A stretch of DNA of 64,000 nt. It comes from Hyphomonadaceae bacterium (GTDB taxonomy: Bacteria > Pseudomonadota > Alphaproteobacteria > Caulobacterales > Aquidulcibacteraceae). Position 1 is the stretch's first letter. Each line of letters starts with the position of its first letter. The translations under genes were made by a program, and so were the position numbers. Of this stretch, positions 44,249 through 53,806 are shown one piece after another. The stretch lies in NCBI GenBank assembly GCA_019636095.1, contig JAHBYF010000003.1, positions 496,001-560,000 of the forward strand. Direction: 5' to 3'. A model generated the notes under the pieces. It saw nothing but the letters and a program-made list of their open reading frames with translations. It was not told the DNA's origin and searched no databases.

Positions 44249-44821
44249 ATGTCTGACGATCTTTCACGCCGCGCCGTGGCGCTTGGTCTTGGTTCGAGCT
44301 TACTGCTCGCGGGCGAGGCATCGGCGCAGCAACAGCAGACCTATTCGCGTGATGAAATCCTTGCCGCTGCGCAGCACTTCTTTGGCGCCGGCGCAGAGGG
44401 TTTGGCCACTGTTGTCGACCACGTCTTCGAAGACCTTGGCCGGCCGAACGGATACATCGAAGGCAATGAGGGTTCAGGCGCGATTGGCGTCGGGCTTCGT
44501 TACGGAGATGGCTATCTGCACCGCAAGGGCGGCAACGGCACAACGCGCGTTTACTGGCAGGGGCCGTCGCTCGGATTCGACACTGGCGGCAACGCATCAC
44601 GGGTTTTCACGCTGAGCTACAATTTGCGCAGACCGGACGACATCTTCCATCGCTTTGCGGGTGTCGACGGATCGGCATATTTTATCGGCGGCGTGGGCGT
44701 GAACTATCAGCGCCGCAACAACATCACGCTGGCGCCGATGCGCGCCGGCGTGGGCTTCCGGCTCGGCGCCAACGTTGGATATCTCGCCTATTCGCGCCGC
44801 CGGCGTATCAATCCGTTCTGA
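44249..44821 (+). CDS. eipA: DUF1134 envelope protein EipA
   Basis: A 190-residue exported protein of DUF1134, the family of Brucella EipA, a small periplasmic barrel needed for envelope integrity and under CtrA control in that genus. A signal peptide ends near GEASAQQ; the conserved part has YSRDEILAAAQHFFG, GYIEGNEGSGAIGVGLRYG, a Trp-Gln core and SYFIGGVGVNYQRRNN-like AYFIGGVGVNYQRR. The stop lies within the convergent potassium-channel gene (14-base overlap). A CRP-like site upstream is the only regulatory sign; no CtrA box was seen. Confidence 0.93.
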   Translation: MSDDLSRRAVALGLGSSLLLAGEASAQQQQTYSRDEILAAAQHFFGAGAEGLATVVDHVFEDLGRPNGYIEGNEGSGAIGVGLRYGDGYLHRKGGNGTTRVYWQGPSLGFDTGGNASRVFTLSYNLRRPDDIFHRFAGVDGSAYFIGGVGVNYQRRNNITLAPMRAGVGFRLGANVGYLAYSRRRRINPF

Positions 44822-45638
44822 CTTGCCGCGCTTTCTTGGCGGCTTGCTCGCGCTCATGGCGTTCGCGGAATTCCTCCGCGAACGCTGACGCGAGAATACC
44901 GGTCGGCATGGCGACAATGCCGACGCCGGCGAGCGCTACCAGTCCGGCCGCCACGCGGCCCCAGACGGTTTCTGGATAGACGTCGCCATAACCGACCGTC
45001 GTGAGCGTGACCACCGCCCACCACATGGCGCGCGTGATCGAACCGAACGCTTGCGGTTTGGTGTCGCCTTCGATGAAGTAAAGCATCATCGCTGCGATGT
45101 AGAGTTGCGCCCCTGCCACGCAGAGCGAGGCGACGAGCGGCGGCCACGCGCGCTTCACGGCGGCGCCAACAATTGCAAAGGCCGGCACGTAACGCGCCAG
45201 CTTGAACAAACGAAAGAGGCGCAGCGCGCGCAGCGCCGGAAACCATGCGCCTGTAGCGTCGGGAAAGAATTGCAAGGCGACAAGTTCGGGCAGAAACGCC
45301 AGCAGGTCGGCGATCGTGATCGGTTGCAGCAAGAATCTGATTCGTCCGGCAACGCCCTTGTGCAACGGATTCTCGCCCTCCGACCAAAAGCGTAATGCGA
45401 ACTCGATCGCAAACAGCCACACCACCGTGACGTTCACAGCCCGCAAGACCGGCAGTGCGCTGGTATCCATTGTCGTGTCGGGGCGTAACACTTCTGTCTC
45501 AAGCGCAAGCGACGTCATACTCGCCAGAACAAGTGTGATGATCAAACCAGAGAAGAAATTGATCGCGCCGTCGTCTGGCTCTAGCCAGTCATGGATGTAG
45601 GCTTTGATCGTACTATGTTTGCGCTTGATTAGAGGCAT
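44808..45638 (-). CDS. Voltage-gated-type potassium channel
   Basis: A 276-residue channel with six membrane segments; the pore selectivity filter is TVGYGD (214-219), followed by the last transmembrane helix and a charged C-terminal helix (ERHEREQAAKKAR). The fourth segment RALRLFRLFKLARYV carries the regularly spaced Arg/Lys of a voltage sensor. A GGAGGGG site precedes ATG 45638; longer frames upstream are SugE shadows. Overlaps the eipA 3' end. Confidence 0.92.
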   Translation of the reverse strand: MPLIKRKHSTIKAYIHDWLEPDDGAINFFSGLIITLVLASMTSLALETEVLRPDTTMDTSALPVLRAVNVTVVWLFAIEFALRFWSEGENPLHKGVAGRIRFLLQPITIADLLAFLPELVALQFFPDATGAWFPALRALRLFRLFKLARYVPAFAIVGAAVKRAWPPLVASLCVAGAQLYIAAMMLYFIEGDTKPQAFGSITRAMWWAVVTLTTVGYGDVYPETVWGRVAAGLVALAGVGIVAMPTGILASAFAEEFRERHEREQAAKKARQVRTD

Positions 45639-45691
45639 GGCCCCTCCTCGCGGGCCCGTTTTAGAGCCGAGCGCGAGTCGAGCAAGGGCGT

Positions 45692-46015
45692 TCAGGCGGG
45701 CGTTGAAAGTTTCAGACCCGCGATCCCAAGCACGATCAGCGCAATACAGCCAATGCGGACGAAATTGGCGCTTTCCTGAAACAGCATGATGCCGAACAGC
45801 GCCGCGCCCACCGCGCCGATGCCGGTCCATACCGCATAGGCTGTGCCGATCGGCAGCTCGCGCGCCGCCTGCGCCAGCAACCACATCGAAACGACCATCG
45901 CCGCAATCGTGACGGCGCTGGGAACTGGCTTGCTGAAGCCCTGCGCGTATTTGAGGCCAATGGCCCAAACGATTTCGAGAAGACCGGCGGCCCCCAACAC
46001 TATCCACGCTTGCAT
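45692..46015 (-). CDS. sugE: SMR transporter, SugE/Gdx type
   Basis: A 107-residue four-span small multidrug resistance protein. [21 protein letters not shown] includes the Glu (here residue 13) that carries substrate and protons, and the KYAQGF motif places it in the SugE/Gdx branch, whose members export guanidinium rather than broad drugs. The family assembles as an antiparallel dimer. No guanidine riboswitch was seen upstream. AGGGAG precedes ATG 46015. It lies 54 bases before the potassium channel on the same strand and may be co-transcribed with it. Confidence 0.92.
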   Translation of the reverse strand: MQAWIVLGAAGLLEIVWAIGLKYAQGFSKPVPSAVTIAAMVVSMWLLAQAARELPIGTAYAVWTGIGAVGAALFGIMLFQESANFVRIGCIALIVLGIAGLKLSTPA

Positions 46016-46152
46016 GATCGCTCCCTTCGCGCGTTGGCGCTTATAGGGGCCGGCTCCAATCGTGGAAAGCGTGCGGGCCGCTCCACGCATGCGCGCTATC
46101 GGATACGGGTAAGCGCTTGCCAAGCACGGGCGGGCAGGCGGAGACTGGCACA

Positions 46153-47472
46153 ATGCGGGGTTTGCTTGTTGCTCTTTCACTGGCGGTCAGCGCGTGCGCG
46201 ACGACGCCAGTGGCGCCGATCAACGCGCCCTTGAACGGATTGCGCGCGGATATCGAAGGGCGCGCTCCAGTCGGCGACGATCTCATCGTGCTCGCCCTTT
46301 CGGGAGGCGGGGCGCGAGCAGCTTCGTTTCATCTCGGCGTCTTGCAAGCGTTGCGCGATACGTCTGGACGCGATGGACGGCCACTGAGCGAGCACATTGC
46401 ATTGATCACTTCGGTATCAGGCGGCTCGGTGCTCGCGGCGTATTATGGGCTGCATGGGGATGCGGGCCTCGACACGTTTGACGCGGCCTATCTGGCGCGC
46501 GATTGGCGCGTACGGGGTCCGGCCTCACCGTTCGGATTGGCGGGCGCATTACGCGGCGGGATGAATGGGCCGATGCAATTGCGCAATTGGCTGGCCGCGA
46601 ATGTGTACGGCGACGCAACGATGGGCGATATGCGCGCGGGACCGCGTGTCATCCTCAATGCAACCGATCTCTACAACGCGACGCCGTTTGCGTTTACGCA
46701 GTTCTTCTTCGACGGGCTCTGCAGCGACGTGCGTCAGGTGCGCGTCGCGGATGCAGTGGCGGCTTCGATGGCGGTGCCGGTGGCGTTCCGGCCGGTGGTG
46801 ATGGAGAGCTATGGCGGGCGCTGCGCAACGCCGGGCTGGGTTTCGCGCGCGTTGGCGGATCGCAACGCGGGCGAAAACATGCACCAAACGGCGCACGCGT
46901 TCCAGAATTATCGCGGAGATACGGCGGCGCAACAACGCTTCGTGCATCTCGTCGATGGCGGCGTCGCCGACAATCTCGGCATGCTGAGCTTGCAAATGAT
47001 GCGGGCGGACGGGGCGCCTGCCCCGCTCAGCGCGCGCGATGTTGTGCAAGCAAGGCGGATCTTGTTTCTGGTTGTGAACGCCGAATACATCCGGCCACGG
47101 ACGTTTCAGCAAGAAGGAACCGACGCGATAGGGGCTTATGAGATGATGTATTCGCCCATCGATGTGGCGACAGATGTGGCGAAACGCGCTTCAGTTGATG
47201 TGTGGCGCGCGCAATTGCCAGAATATCAGCGCGCGTTGCGCCAGTGGCGCTGCGGGTTGGTTGAAGATCGGCGCGACGGGATGCGTTGCGACGACATCAC
47301 GCTCAGCATGGACGTCATCACCTTCCGTGACATGGAGCCAACGGAGTACGAGGCGCTCTACGATACGCCAACGGACGTTTCGCTACCGCGCGAGACAGTG
47401 GACGCACTAACGCGCGCAGGGCGGGGCGTTGTGCAGCGCAACGCGGCGCTGGCGGAGTTTCGGCAAAATTAG
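46153..47472 (+). CDS. Patatin-like phospholipase lipoprotein
   Basis: A 439-residue lipoprotein: signal peptide with lipobox VSAC (Cys15), followed by a patatin domain. The oxyanion loop is [10 protein letters not shown] (50-59), the nucleophile Ser89 lies in TSVSGGS where the usual GxSxG has a Ser in the first position, and the dyad Asp is in [10 protein letters not shown]. It would cleave acyl chains from lipids at the envelope. Its end overlaps pheT by four bases, convergent. Frames starting at 46117 would lack a proper signal peptide. Confidence 0.9.
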   Translation: MRGLLVALSLAVSACATTPVAPINAPLNGLRADIEGRAPVGDDLIVLALSGGGARAASFHLGVLQALRDTSGRDGRPLSEHIALITSVSGGSVLAAYYGLHGDAGLDTFDAAYLARDWRVRGPASPFGLAGALRGGMNGPMQLRNWLAANVYGDATMGDMRAGPRVILNATDLYNATPFAFTQFFFDGLCSDVRQVRVADAVAASMAVPVAFRPVVMESYGGRCATPGWVSRALADRNAGENMHQTAHAFQNYRGDTAAQQRFVHLVDGGVADNLGMLSLQMMRADGAPAPLSARDVVQARRILFLVVNAEYIRPRTFQQEGTDAIGAYEMMYSPIDVATDVAKRASVDVWRAQLPEYQRALRQWRCGLVEDRRDGMRCDDITLSMDVITFRDMEPTEYEALYDTPTDVSLPRETVDALTRAGRGVVQRNAALAEFRQN

Positions 47473-49862
47473 CCGCGCAACGTCCCGCCAGTTGCTTTCA
47501 TCACAGCGCTTACGATCTTGGCGCTCGCGGCTTCGATGTCCGCGTCGGTCAGCGTCTTTTCTTTCGGCTGCAATGTGACCTCGATGGCCAAGCTTTTCTT
47601 GCCCGACTGCATGCGTTCGCCACGATAGACGTCGAACAAATTCACATCAGCGATCAGCGCCTTGTCGGCGCCGATGGCGGCGCGCACGACCTCTTGCGCC
47701 GTGACCTTATCATCCACGATGAAGGCGAAGTCGCGGGTGAGCGGCTGCAGATCGAGCCTTTCAAACGGCGGCTTGGCGCGGCCGCCTTTGGCGCGCGGTG
47801 CGGGCAATGCGTCGAGGAAAATTTCGAACGCAAGCGCAGGCGCTTCGACGCCGATGGCTTTCAAAGTGCGCGGGTGAATTTCGCCGTAGTACGCGATGAC
47901 TTTCGGGCCGAGCTTAAGCGCGCCGGTGCGGCCGGGGCGCCAGTGCGCGGGTGCGTCGCTGAAGGTTTGCAGCGAAGCGACGGGTGCGCCGATGGCTTCA
48001 AGGATCATCAGCACGTCGCGCTTCACGTCGAAGATGTCGGGCTGCGGGGCGGCGCGCCAGTGGCGGGGCGCCCGCGCCTGCCAGACGCCAGCGACGGTAC
48101 GTTGCTGGCCGCCATCATTGGCGCTGGCATAGGCGGGGCCGGCTTCGAACAAGCGTGCATCGTCAAAACCCCGGTTGGCGTTTTGCTGCGCCGCGACCAA
48201 GAGGTTTGGCAGCGCTGTCGGACGCATGCAATCGAGGTCGCTGGCGATCGGGTTAGCGACGAGCATTTCTTCTGCGCCACCACCAAAGGCTTGCGCTTGC
48301 GCGCGCGAACAGAAGCTCCAAGTGATGGCTTCATAATAACCGACCGATGCAGCCGCGCGGCGCGCGAGACGGGCGCGGCTTTCACCGACGCTGGCCGACG
48401 GTGCGCGGAAGCCCGCTGCGCGTGGCGGCGCAAGCACAGGCAGTTTGTCAAAGCCCTCGATGCGCGCGACCTCTTCGACGAGATCTGCGGGACCGTCAAC
48501 GTCGCGGCGCCAGGTCGGCGGCTCGATGATGATACGCTTCGAGCCCTGCCCCTCAGCGCTGGTTTCGAAGCCGAGATCCTTCAACACGGCGCGCACGCGC
48601 GTCGGCTTCACATCGATGCCCGCGAGTTGGCGCACGCGATCAGGATCGAAGAAAATCGCCTTCGGCGGCGGCGGCAGATCGCCCGCGACTTGGATTTCAC
48701 TGGGCTCACCGCCACAGATATCGAGGATGAGGCGCGTCGCGAGTTCGAGGCCAGGAACGACGAAGCCCGAATCGACGCCGCGTGCGAAGCGATATTGTGC
48801 ATCGGTGGTGAGCGTCAGCGCGCGGCCGGTTTTGTGGGTGATGGTGGCGTCGAAGTAGGCGCACTCGAGCAGGATGTCGGTGGTTTCTTCGGTGACCTTC
48901 GAGAGTTCGCCGCCGATGACGCCACCAATGCCTTGAACGTTCGCATCGTCGGCGATGACGCACATTTCTGGCGTGACGTTGTAGACGTTGCCATTGAGCG
49001 CGGTGCACGTCTCGCCTTCGCGGCCCATGCGCGCACGCAACGTCCCTTTGAGTTTCGATGCGTCATAGACATGCGCGGGGCGGTTGCGGTCGTGCGTCAA
49101 GAGATTGGTGATATCGACGAGCGCGCTGATCGGCTTTTGGCCGATGGCCCGCAGCTTTTGCTGCAGCCAGAGCGGCGACGGTCCGTTCTTCAGCCCACGA
49201 ATGTAGCGGCTCGCGAACATCGGGCACGCGTGCGTGTCGTCGATCTCTACTTTTTGCGGCGACGGGTAGCGGCCAGGCACCGGCAGAACGGGCTTCGTCG
49301 TGACTTTGCCGACACCGGCAGCGGCGAGATCGCGGGCGATGCCTGCGACGCCCAGCCAATCGGGGCGGTTTGGCGTGACTTCGATGTCGATCACCGGATC
49401 GTTGAGGCCGAGCGCTTCGGCGAGCGGTGTGCCGACTTTGAGATCAGCGTCGAGTTCGAGAATGCCGTCGGCGTCGGTATCGAGTTCAAGCTCGGCGCCG
49501 GAGCACAGCATACCGTTCGAAACGACGCCGCGCACGGGCTTCGGTTCAAGCGTGATGCCGCTGCCGGGGATGTACGCGCCGATCGGCGCGAAGGCGGTGA
49601 CGAGACCCGCACGCGCGTTTGGCGCGCCGCAGACGATCTCGAGCGTGCCGTCCTTGGTTTCGACTTGGCAGACTTGCAGCTTGTCAGCGTTCGGGTGCTT
49701 GGCGGCGCTCATGACGCGAGCGACCGTGAACGCCTTCAACTTCTCGCCGGCGTTCTCGACGCCTTCGACTTCCAGACCGGTCATGGTCATGGTTTCGACG
49801 ATGGCGTCGATGCTGGCGTCCGTCGCGAGATGCTCTTTGAGCCAGGAGAGCGTGAATTTCAT
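47469..49862 (-). CDS. pheT: Phenylalanyl-tRNA synthetase beta subunit
   Basis: Beta chain (797 aa) of the alpha2-beta2 enzyme that charges tRNA-Phe. Domain order is usual: tRNA-binding OB fold (about 40-150, HPNADKLQVCQV), B3/B4 with editing (about 210-370), B5, the catalytic-like core, and FDX-ACB (about 700-797, PLTRDFAFIVD). Its ATG overlaps the stop of a small lipoprotein gene (ATGA), placing it in an operon with pheS. Long open frames on the opposite strand are composition artefacts. Confidence 0.97.
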   Translation of the reverse strand: MKFTLSWLKEHLATDASIDAIVETMTMTGLEVEGVENAGEKLKAFTVARVMSAAKHPNADKLQVCQVETKDGTLEIVCGAPNARAGLVTAFAPIGAYIPGSGITLEPKPVRGVVSNGMLCSGAELELDTDADGILELDADLKVGTPLAEALGLNDPVIDIEVTPNRPDWLGVAGIARDLAAAGVGKVTTKPVLPVPGRYPSPQKVEIDDTHACPMFASRYIRGLKNGPSPLWLQQKLRAIGQKPISALVDITNLLTHDRNRPAHVYDASKLKGTLRARMGREGETCTALNGNVYNVTPEMCVIADDANVQGIGGVIGGELSKVTEETTDILLECAYFDATITHKTGRALTLTTDAQYRFARGVDSGFVVPGLELATRLILDICGGEPSEIQVAGDLPPPPKAIFFDPDRVRQLAGIDVKPTRVRAVLKDLGFETSAEGQGSKRIIIEPPTWRRDVDGPADLVEEVARIEGFDKLPVLAPPRAAGFRAPSASVGESRARLARRAAASVGYYEAITWSFCSRAQAQAFGGGAEEMLVANPIASDLDCMRPTALPNLLVAAQQNANRGFDDARLFEAGPAYASANDGGQQRTVAGVWQARAPRHWRAAPQPDIFDVKRDVLMILEAIGAPVASLQTFSDAPAHWRPGRTGALKLGPKVIAYYGEIHPRTLKAIGVEAPALAFEIFLDALPAPRAKGGRAKPPFERLDLQPLTRDFAFIVDDKVTAQEVVRAAIGADKALIADVNLFDVYRGERMQSGKKSLAIEVTLQPKEKTLTDADIEAASAKIVSAVMKATGGTLRG

Positions 49863-50248
49863 TGTGTCAGGCCATTCCCGCAGAAGGCTGGTTCAGGAGC
49901 GAAGTCGACGCTGTGTACATCATTGCCTTGACGCGACTCTGGCGGAACTTGATCGAATCGCACGAAGGCGATCAGCGTGTCATGACCCCCAACACGATGG
50001 ACCGCATCGCCGTCCGCAACGGTTCGGTTGATGCCGAGATGACCGTCAGAGGTGGGCCAATCATCGGCGCTGATGCAGAGGTCGCGATCGGTGAGCGATC
50101 TGAACTCCACGAGAAACCGGCGGTCAACGGTGCTCGCAGTTGTTGTGACGCGATAGTCGATATTGCGCGTCGGTGTGGCCGCAGGCGCAGGCGCCGACGG
50201 CGAACACGCCGCAAGCGCCGCCAGCACGGCGAAAACAAGCGCGCGCAT
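49859..50248 (-). CDS. Small lipoprotein between pheS and pheT
   Basis: A 129-residue protein with lipobox LAAC after a short signal peptide, then a Pro/Ala linker and a small domain with VEFRSLTDRDLCISADDWP and FAPEPAFCGNG; the two late cysteines may form a disulfide. No family recognised. ATG 50248 overlaps the pheS stop (TGATG) and its stop overlaps the pheT start (ATGA), so it is translated between the two synthetase subunits. A role linked to translation is not expected for an envelope lipoprotein; the position may simply give steady expression. Confidence 0.85.
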   Translation of the reverse strand: MRALVFAVLAALAACSPSAPAPAATPTRNIDYRVTTTASTVDRRFLVEFRSLTDRDLCISADDWPTSDGHLGINRTVADGDAVHRVGGHDTLIAFVRFDQVPPESRQGNDVHSVDFAPEPAFCGNGLTQ

Positions 50249-51333
50249 CACCCCACCCCCTGCGCCAGACCCGGCAGCAAGAACGGACTGAAGCCGTAGT
50301 GCTTCAACCAGCGTGTGTCGTTGGCGAAGAGATCGCGGAGATCGGGCATGCCGTACTTCAGCATCGCCAAGCGATCGATGCCCATGCCGAAAGCGTAGCC
50401 TTGGTACTTCTCAGGATCGATGCCGCAATTCTTGAGCACGTTGGGATGCACCATGCCGGAGCCCAGAATCTCCAGCCAATCGTCGCCCGTTCCGATCTTC
50501 AGCGTGCCGCCAGAGCGATCGCAGCCGACGTCGACTTCCGCGCTCGGTTCGGTGAACGGGAAGTGGTGCGGGCGGAAGCGGAGCTTCACGTCGTCGACTT
50601 CGAAATAAGCTTTAAGCGCGGCGGTGAGCACACTCTTCAGGTCCGCCATGCTCGTGGTCTCGTCGATGACGAGGCCTTCGATCTGGTGGAACATCGGCGT
50701 GTGCGTCGCGTCCCAATCTTTGCGGAAGGTGCGGCCCATGCAGATCATGCGGATCGGCGGCTTTTGACGCAGCATCGTGCGCACTTGGACAGGTGACGTG
50801 TGCGTGCGCAGCACTTTGCGTTCGCCCTGCTCGTCGCGAGCGTTGAGAAAGAACGTGTCCTGCAACTCGCGCGCGGGATGGTTCTTCGGGAAGTTGAGCG
50901 CGGTGAAATTATTGAAGTCGGTCTCGATGTCCGGCCCTTCTTCGACGGCGAACCCCATCTCGCCGAAGATCGCGGCCATCTCTTCCATCACTTGCGAGAC
51001 AGGATGGATGGCGCCGAGGCGCGGTCTCACCGGCGGCAGCGTGACGTCGACAGCTTCAGCCTGGAGCTGACGATCAAGCGCCGCTTCGGCCATCGCCGCT
51101 TTCTTGGTGACAATCTCTTCTGTGACCTTGTCCTTGAGGACGTTGAGAGCCGCGCCGAAGGTCTTGCGCTCGTCTGGGCTCATGGCGCCCAGGTTTTTCA
51201 TCAGCGCGGAAATCGAGCCTTGCTTGCCGAGCGCTTCAACGCGCAGCGCTTCTAGCGCAGCTTCGTCGTTTGCGGCGGCGACGCGCGCGAGCAGAGTGCG
51301 TTCGAGTTCTTCGAGATCGGTGTTCGTCGTCAT
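50248..51333 (-). CDS. pheS: Phenylalanyl-tRNA synthetase alpha subunit
   Basis: Alpha chain (361 aa) with an N-terminal coiled coil (about 1-85), and a class II core: motif 1 GDP-like segment [11 protein letters not shown], motif 2 [23 protein letters not shown], and motif 3 [13 protein letters not shown]. Start ATG 51333 follows GGGAGGCAGG; upstream in-frame codons run through repeat D and were rejected. First gene of pheS-lipoprotein-pheT. Confidence 0.97.
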   Translation of the reverse strand: MTTNTDLEELERTLLARVAAANDEAALEALRVEALGKQGSISALMKNLGAMSPDERKTFGAALNVLKDKVTEEIVTKKAAMAEAALDRQLQAEAVDVTLPPVRPRLGAIHPVSQVMEEMAAIFGEMGFAVEEGPDIETDFNNFTALNFPKNHPARELQDTFFLNARDEQGERKVLRTHTSPVQVRTMLRQKPPIRMICMGRTFRKDWDATHTPMFHQIEGLVIDETTSMADLKSVLTAALKAYFEVDDVKLRFRPHHFPFTEPSAEVDVGCDRSGGTLKIGTGDDWLEILGSGMVHPNVLKNCGIDPEKYQGYAFGMGIDRLAMLKYGMPDLRDLFANDTRWLKHYGFSPFLLPGLAQGVG

Positions 51334-51351
51334 CCTGCCTCCCGTCCCTCT

Positions 51352-51485
51352 CCCCTTGTTGGAGAGGGTGGTCGTGCGCACGCACGACCGGGTGAGGGGT
51401 ATCAGCGAACTGTTGGAGTAGCGGACGCACCCCTCATCCGTCCGCCGCGTCGCGGCGGACACCTTCTCCCACAAGGAGAGAAGGG
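51352..51485. repeat. Composite inverted repeat D
   Basis: Same family as A-C: CTTGTTGGAGAGGGTGGTCG and GGGTGAGGGG on the left, CCCCTCATCCG, GGACACCTTCTCCC and GGAGAGAAGGG on the right. It separates rplT from pheS. Confidence 0.85.
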
Positions 51486-51494
51486 CTCACCGCG

Positions 51495-51851
51495 TTATTT
51501 CAGAGCGGCTTGGGCTTGAGCAACAAGACCCTTGAAAGCCGCGGGCTCGTTCATGGCGATATCGGCCATGACCTTGCGGTCCAGCGTGACACCCGCCTTG
51601 GCGAGCCCGCTGATAAATCGAGAGTACGTTAGCCCCTCTTCACGCACTGCCGCGTTGATGCGCTGAATCCAGAGAGCGCGGAAATTGCGCTTCTTGGCCT
51701 TGCGATCGCGGTACGCGTAGAGGCCAGCCTTCTCAACCGCCGCGTTGGCGGTGCGGAAGGTGTTCGAGCGACGGCCGTAATAGCCCTTCGCCTTCTTCAA
51801 AACTTTCTTGTGACGGGCGTGCGCTGTGACGCCGCCTTTAACGCGTGCCAT
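51495..51851 (-). CDS. rplT: 50S ribosomal protein L20
   Basis: Ribosomal protein of 118 aa, Arg/Lys-rich, essential in early 50S assembly. It shows [28 protein letters not shown] and [14 protein letters not shown], all standard. It follows rpmI with a 14-base gap. In many bacteria L20 represses its own operon, but no leader structure could be assigned here. Confidence 0.98.
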   Translation of the reverse strand: MARVKGGVTAHARHKKVLKKAKGYYGRRSNTFRTANAAVEKAGLYAYRDRKAKKRNFRALWIQRINAAVREEGLTYSRFISGLAKAGVTLDRKVMADIAMNEPAAFKGLVAQAQAALK

Positions 51852-51865
51852 GGGTCAGTCTCCGC

Positions 51866-52069
51866 TCAATCGAGGCCGTAAGGAATCCAGAGCTTCACGC
51901 GCTTGGCGTCTGGCTCTGCGATCGTGGACGTGCCGCGGTTTTGACGGATGTACTTCCCGTTGTGGCTGATCAGGCGGTGACGCTTGCCGGCGGCGCCGGC
52001 CTTCACCTTGCCCGAGGCCGTGAGCTTGAAGCGCTTTTTCACGCCGCTCTTGGTCTTCAGTTTCGGCAT
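51866..52069 (-). CDS. rpmI: 50S ribosomal protein L35
   Basis: Ribosomal protein of 67 aa: [20 protein letters not shown] at the start and KRHRLISHN in the middle identify it. Preceded by AAGAGG. First of the rpmI-rplT pair; infC, often directly upstream, is about 2.2 kb away here. Confidence 0.97.
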   Translation of the reverse strand: MPKLKTKSGVKKRFKLTASGKVKAGAAGKRHRLISHNGKYIRQNRGTSTIAEPDAKRVKLWIPYGLD

Positions 52070-52081
52070 TTCATCCTCTTT

Positions 52082-52454
52082 GGATCAAGGCGCAGGGCCG
52101 AAACCCCACGCAAAAAGGGTCGCCACGGCATGCCGTACAGGCCGGGCCACCCAAGAAGGCGGGGCAGATAGCATGGGGATTCCGGCCCCGCAATGGGGGC
52201 GGCTGGGGAGAACCGCCGGCATTCCGCCGATTGGCCGCACCATGACTCGGGCCCCTCGCAGGGTCCTGCCACGCGCTGGCGGCGCGTGCATCGGCGGCGT
52301 CTAGGGACCTGCGTGGGGCCGGCGACACGACCAGGCTGGAGATCAGCGCGTGGCTTAACCGCTGGGGGTCGATCGTCTTCGGACAATACGCCGACATTTT
52401 GGCTCCCTGGCGCGCCCAGGTGCGGTTAAGCTGGGTCGAGGTGGAGCGGACGGC
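52082..52454. other. 373-base gap upstream of rpmI
   Basis: No convincing gene. It includes the leader of rpmI on the minus strand and, on the plus strand, the promoter of the membrane protein at 52455. CCTGG-CGCG-CCCAGG around 52408-52422 is a small hairpin. tmRNA, RNase P RNA and SRP RNA landmarks were looked for and not found. Confidence 0.6.
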
Positions 52455-52880
52455 ATGGTGCGACAACCGAGGGATTTGGCCGAGGCCAAGCAGATCTTCC
52501 AAGAAGAAAAAACCAAGGTCACAACCTCGATTTCGGCTATCGCCGGTTCGCGCTGGTTGATGGCGATCCTGGCAACGTTGGTGATCGCGTTCGGGACACA
52601 CTTGGCCTATGCGCCAGGGCGACTTCCTGCAGTTGGCGGCATCAGCCTTGCGGCGGTTGGTTTGCCGCCAAGCGTCGACTTCGGCTTCGCCGGGGATCAG
52701 GCCAAACAAGCCGCGGAGGCGGCAGCAAACAGTGAGGCGCGCCCGCGGGCGGAAGAATTTGTCGCGGCGAACCAAGACAAAGTTCCGATCTTCAACGGCG
52801 TGGTATTCGGCCTCGCGCTGCTGCTCCTGCTCGGCAACATGTGGATCATGACCAAGCGGCGGCCTTACTCGCGCGGCTAA
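52455..52880 (+). CDS. Two-span membrane protein, unknown
   Basis: A 141-residue protein with membrane segments at about 32-50 and 112-131. The part between them (about 60-110) is Ala/Gln/Glu-rich (DQAKQAAEAAANSEARPRAEEF) and probably helical and periplasmic. Cytoplasmic ends are charged. No family recognised. It begins a run of genes inserted between rpmI and infC. Confidence 0.8.
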   Translation: MVRQPRDLAEAKQIFQEEKTKVTTSISAIAGSRWLMAILATLVIAFGTHLAYAPGRLPAVGGISLAAVGLPPSVDFGFAGDQAKQAAEAAANSEARPRAEEFVAANQDKVPIFNGVVFGLALLLLLGNMWIMTKRRPYSRG

Positions 52881-52972
52881 CCAACTTTGTCACAATCGGC
52901 TCGTCGACTGGCAAACCCTCGGGACATTCAGCGCTTAGCATTTGCGTCCCACCTAAGGAGAGAACCAGGCCG

Positions 52973-53806
52973 ATGGCAGACAAGATAATACGTCCATCTT
53001 TCACGCGCCGCGGCGCACTGGGCGCCGGGCTTGTCGCAGGCAGCGGCCTTGTCGCAAGTTGCGGCGGCGTTTCGCAGGTGGCCGCGCAAGGTGTGACATT
53101 GCTGACGCCGGAGGTGACGGAGGGCCCCTTCTATTTCGATCCGGCGATCGAGCGCGACGACATTCGCGAAGACAAGCCGGGAGTGCCGGTGCGGCTGCGC
53201 ATCCGCGTGTTCGATGCGCAGTCGCGACCGATGCGCAACGCGCGCGTGGACATCTGGCATTGCGATGCGAGTGGCTTGTACTCGGGTTATGCGAACCAAA
53301 CCGGCGGCGTGAGCACTGAGGGTCAGAAGTTCTTGCGCGGACACCAGCTCACGGATGCTGCGGGCGATGTCGCGTTCACGACAATCTATCCAGGTTGGTA
53401 TCATGGGCGCACCACGCACCTGCACCAAAAGGTCTATATTGGCGATCGCAACGTGCTGACCGCGCAGATATTCCTGCCGGATGCCCTAAGCGAATACATT
53501 TACGCAAACGCCGAAGCCTATCGCCGTAGCGAACAGCGCGACACGCTCAATTCACAAGATGGCATCGCCGAACAGCAAGGCCGTTCAACATTCGGCGCAG
53601 TGAAAGAAGAGACGGATTATTTTGAAGTTTCGCTAACGCTTGGCGTCGACCCCAATCACACATCTACCGAGCAAGGGGGGCCGGGCGGACCACCGCCGAC
53701 TGGGCGCCCACCCGGACCGCCGCCAAATGGCGCTCCCGGACCGATGGGACGCGGAGAACCGTTGACGCCGGCAGAGCGTGTGGCGCGCATTCTGCCGGGC
53801 GGCTAG
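52973..53806 (+). CDS. Exported intradiol ring-cleavage dioxygenase
   Basis: A 277-residue protein of the protocatechuate 3,4-dioxygenase type, which cleaves catechols with Fe(III). Ligand segments are WHCDASGLYSGYA (Tyr), IYPGWYHGRTTHLHQKV (Tyr and two His). It starts with a Tat-like signal FTRRGALGAG and then LVASC, so it may be a folded lipoprotein exported by Tat. The C-terminal 50 residues are Gly/Pro-rich (GGPGGPPPTGRPPGPP). ATG 52973 follows AAGGAGAG. Exported members with this signal are known in many bacteria; substrate not known. Confidence 0.9.
   Translation: MADKIIRPSFTRRGALGAGLVAGSGLVASCGGVSQVAAQGVTLLTPEVTEGPFYFDPAIERDDIREDKPGVPVRLRIRVFDAQSRPMRNARVDIWHCDASGLYSGYANQTGGVSTEGQKFLRGHQLTDAAGDVAFTTIYPGWYHGRTTHLHQKVYIGDRNVLTAQIFLPDALSEYIYANAEAYRRSEQRDTLNSQDGIAEQQGRSTFGAVKEETDYFEVSLTLGVDPNHTSTEQGGPGGPPPTGRPPGPPPNGAPGPMGRGEPLTPAERVARILPGG

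Noticed and set aside
46016..46152. Guanidine riboswitch upstream of sugE
   Set aside because: No paired hairpins with ACGR loops or other guanidine-aptamer features visible.
47694..49931. 745-codon open frame opposite pheT
   Set aside because: Same reason; the composition is the mirror of pheT codons and no domain is recognisable.
52082..52454. tmRNA, RNase P RNA or SRP RNA upstream of rpmI
   Set aside because: None of the conserved motifs of these RNAs was found on either strand.
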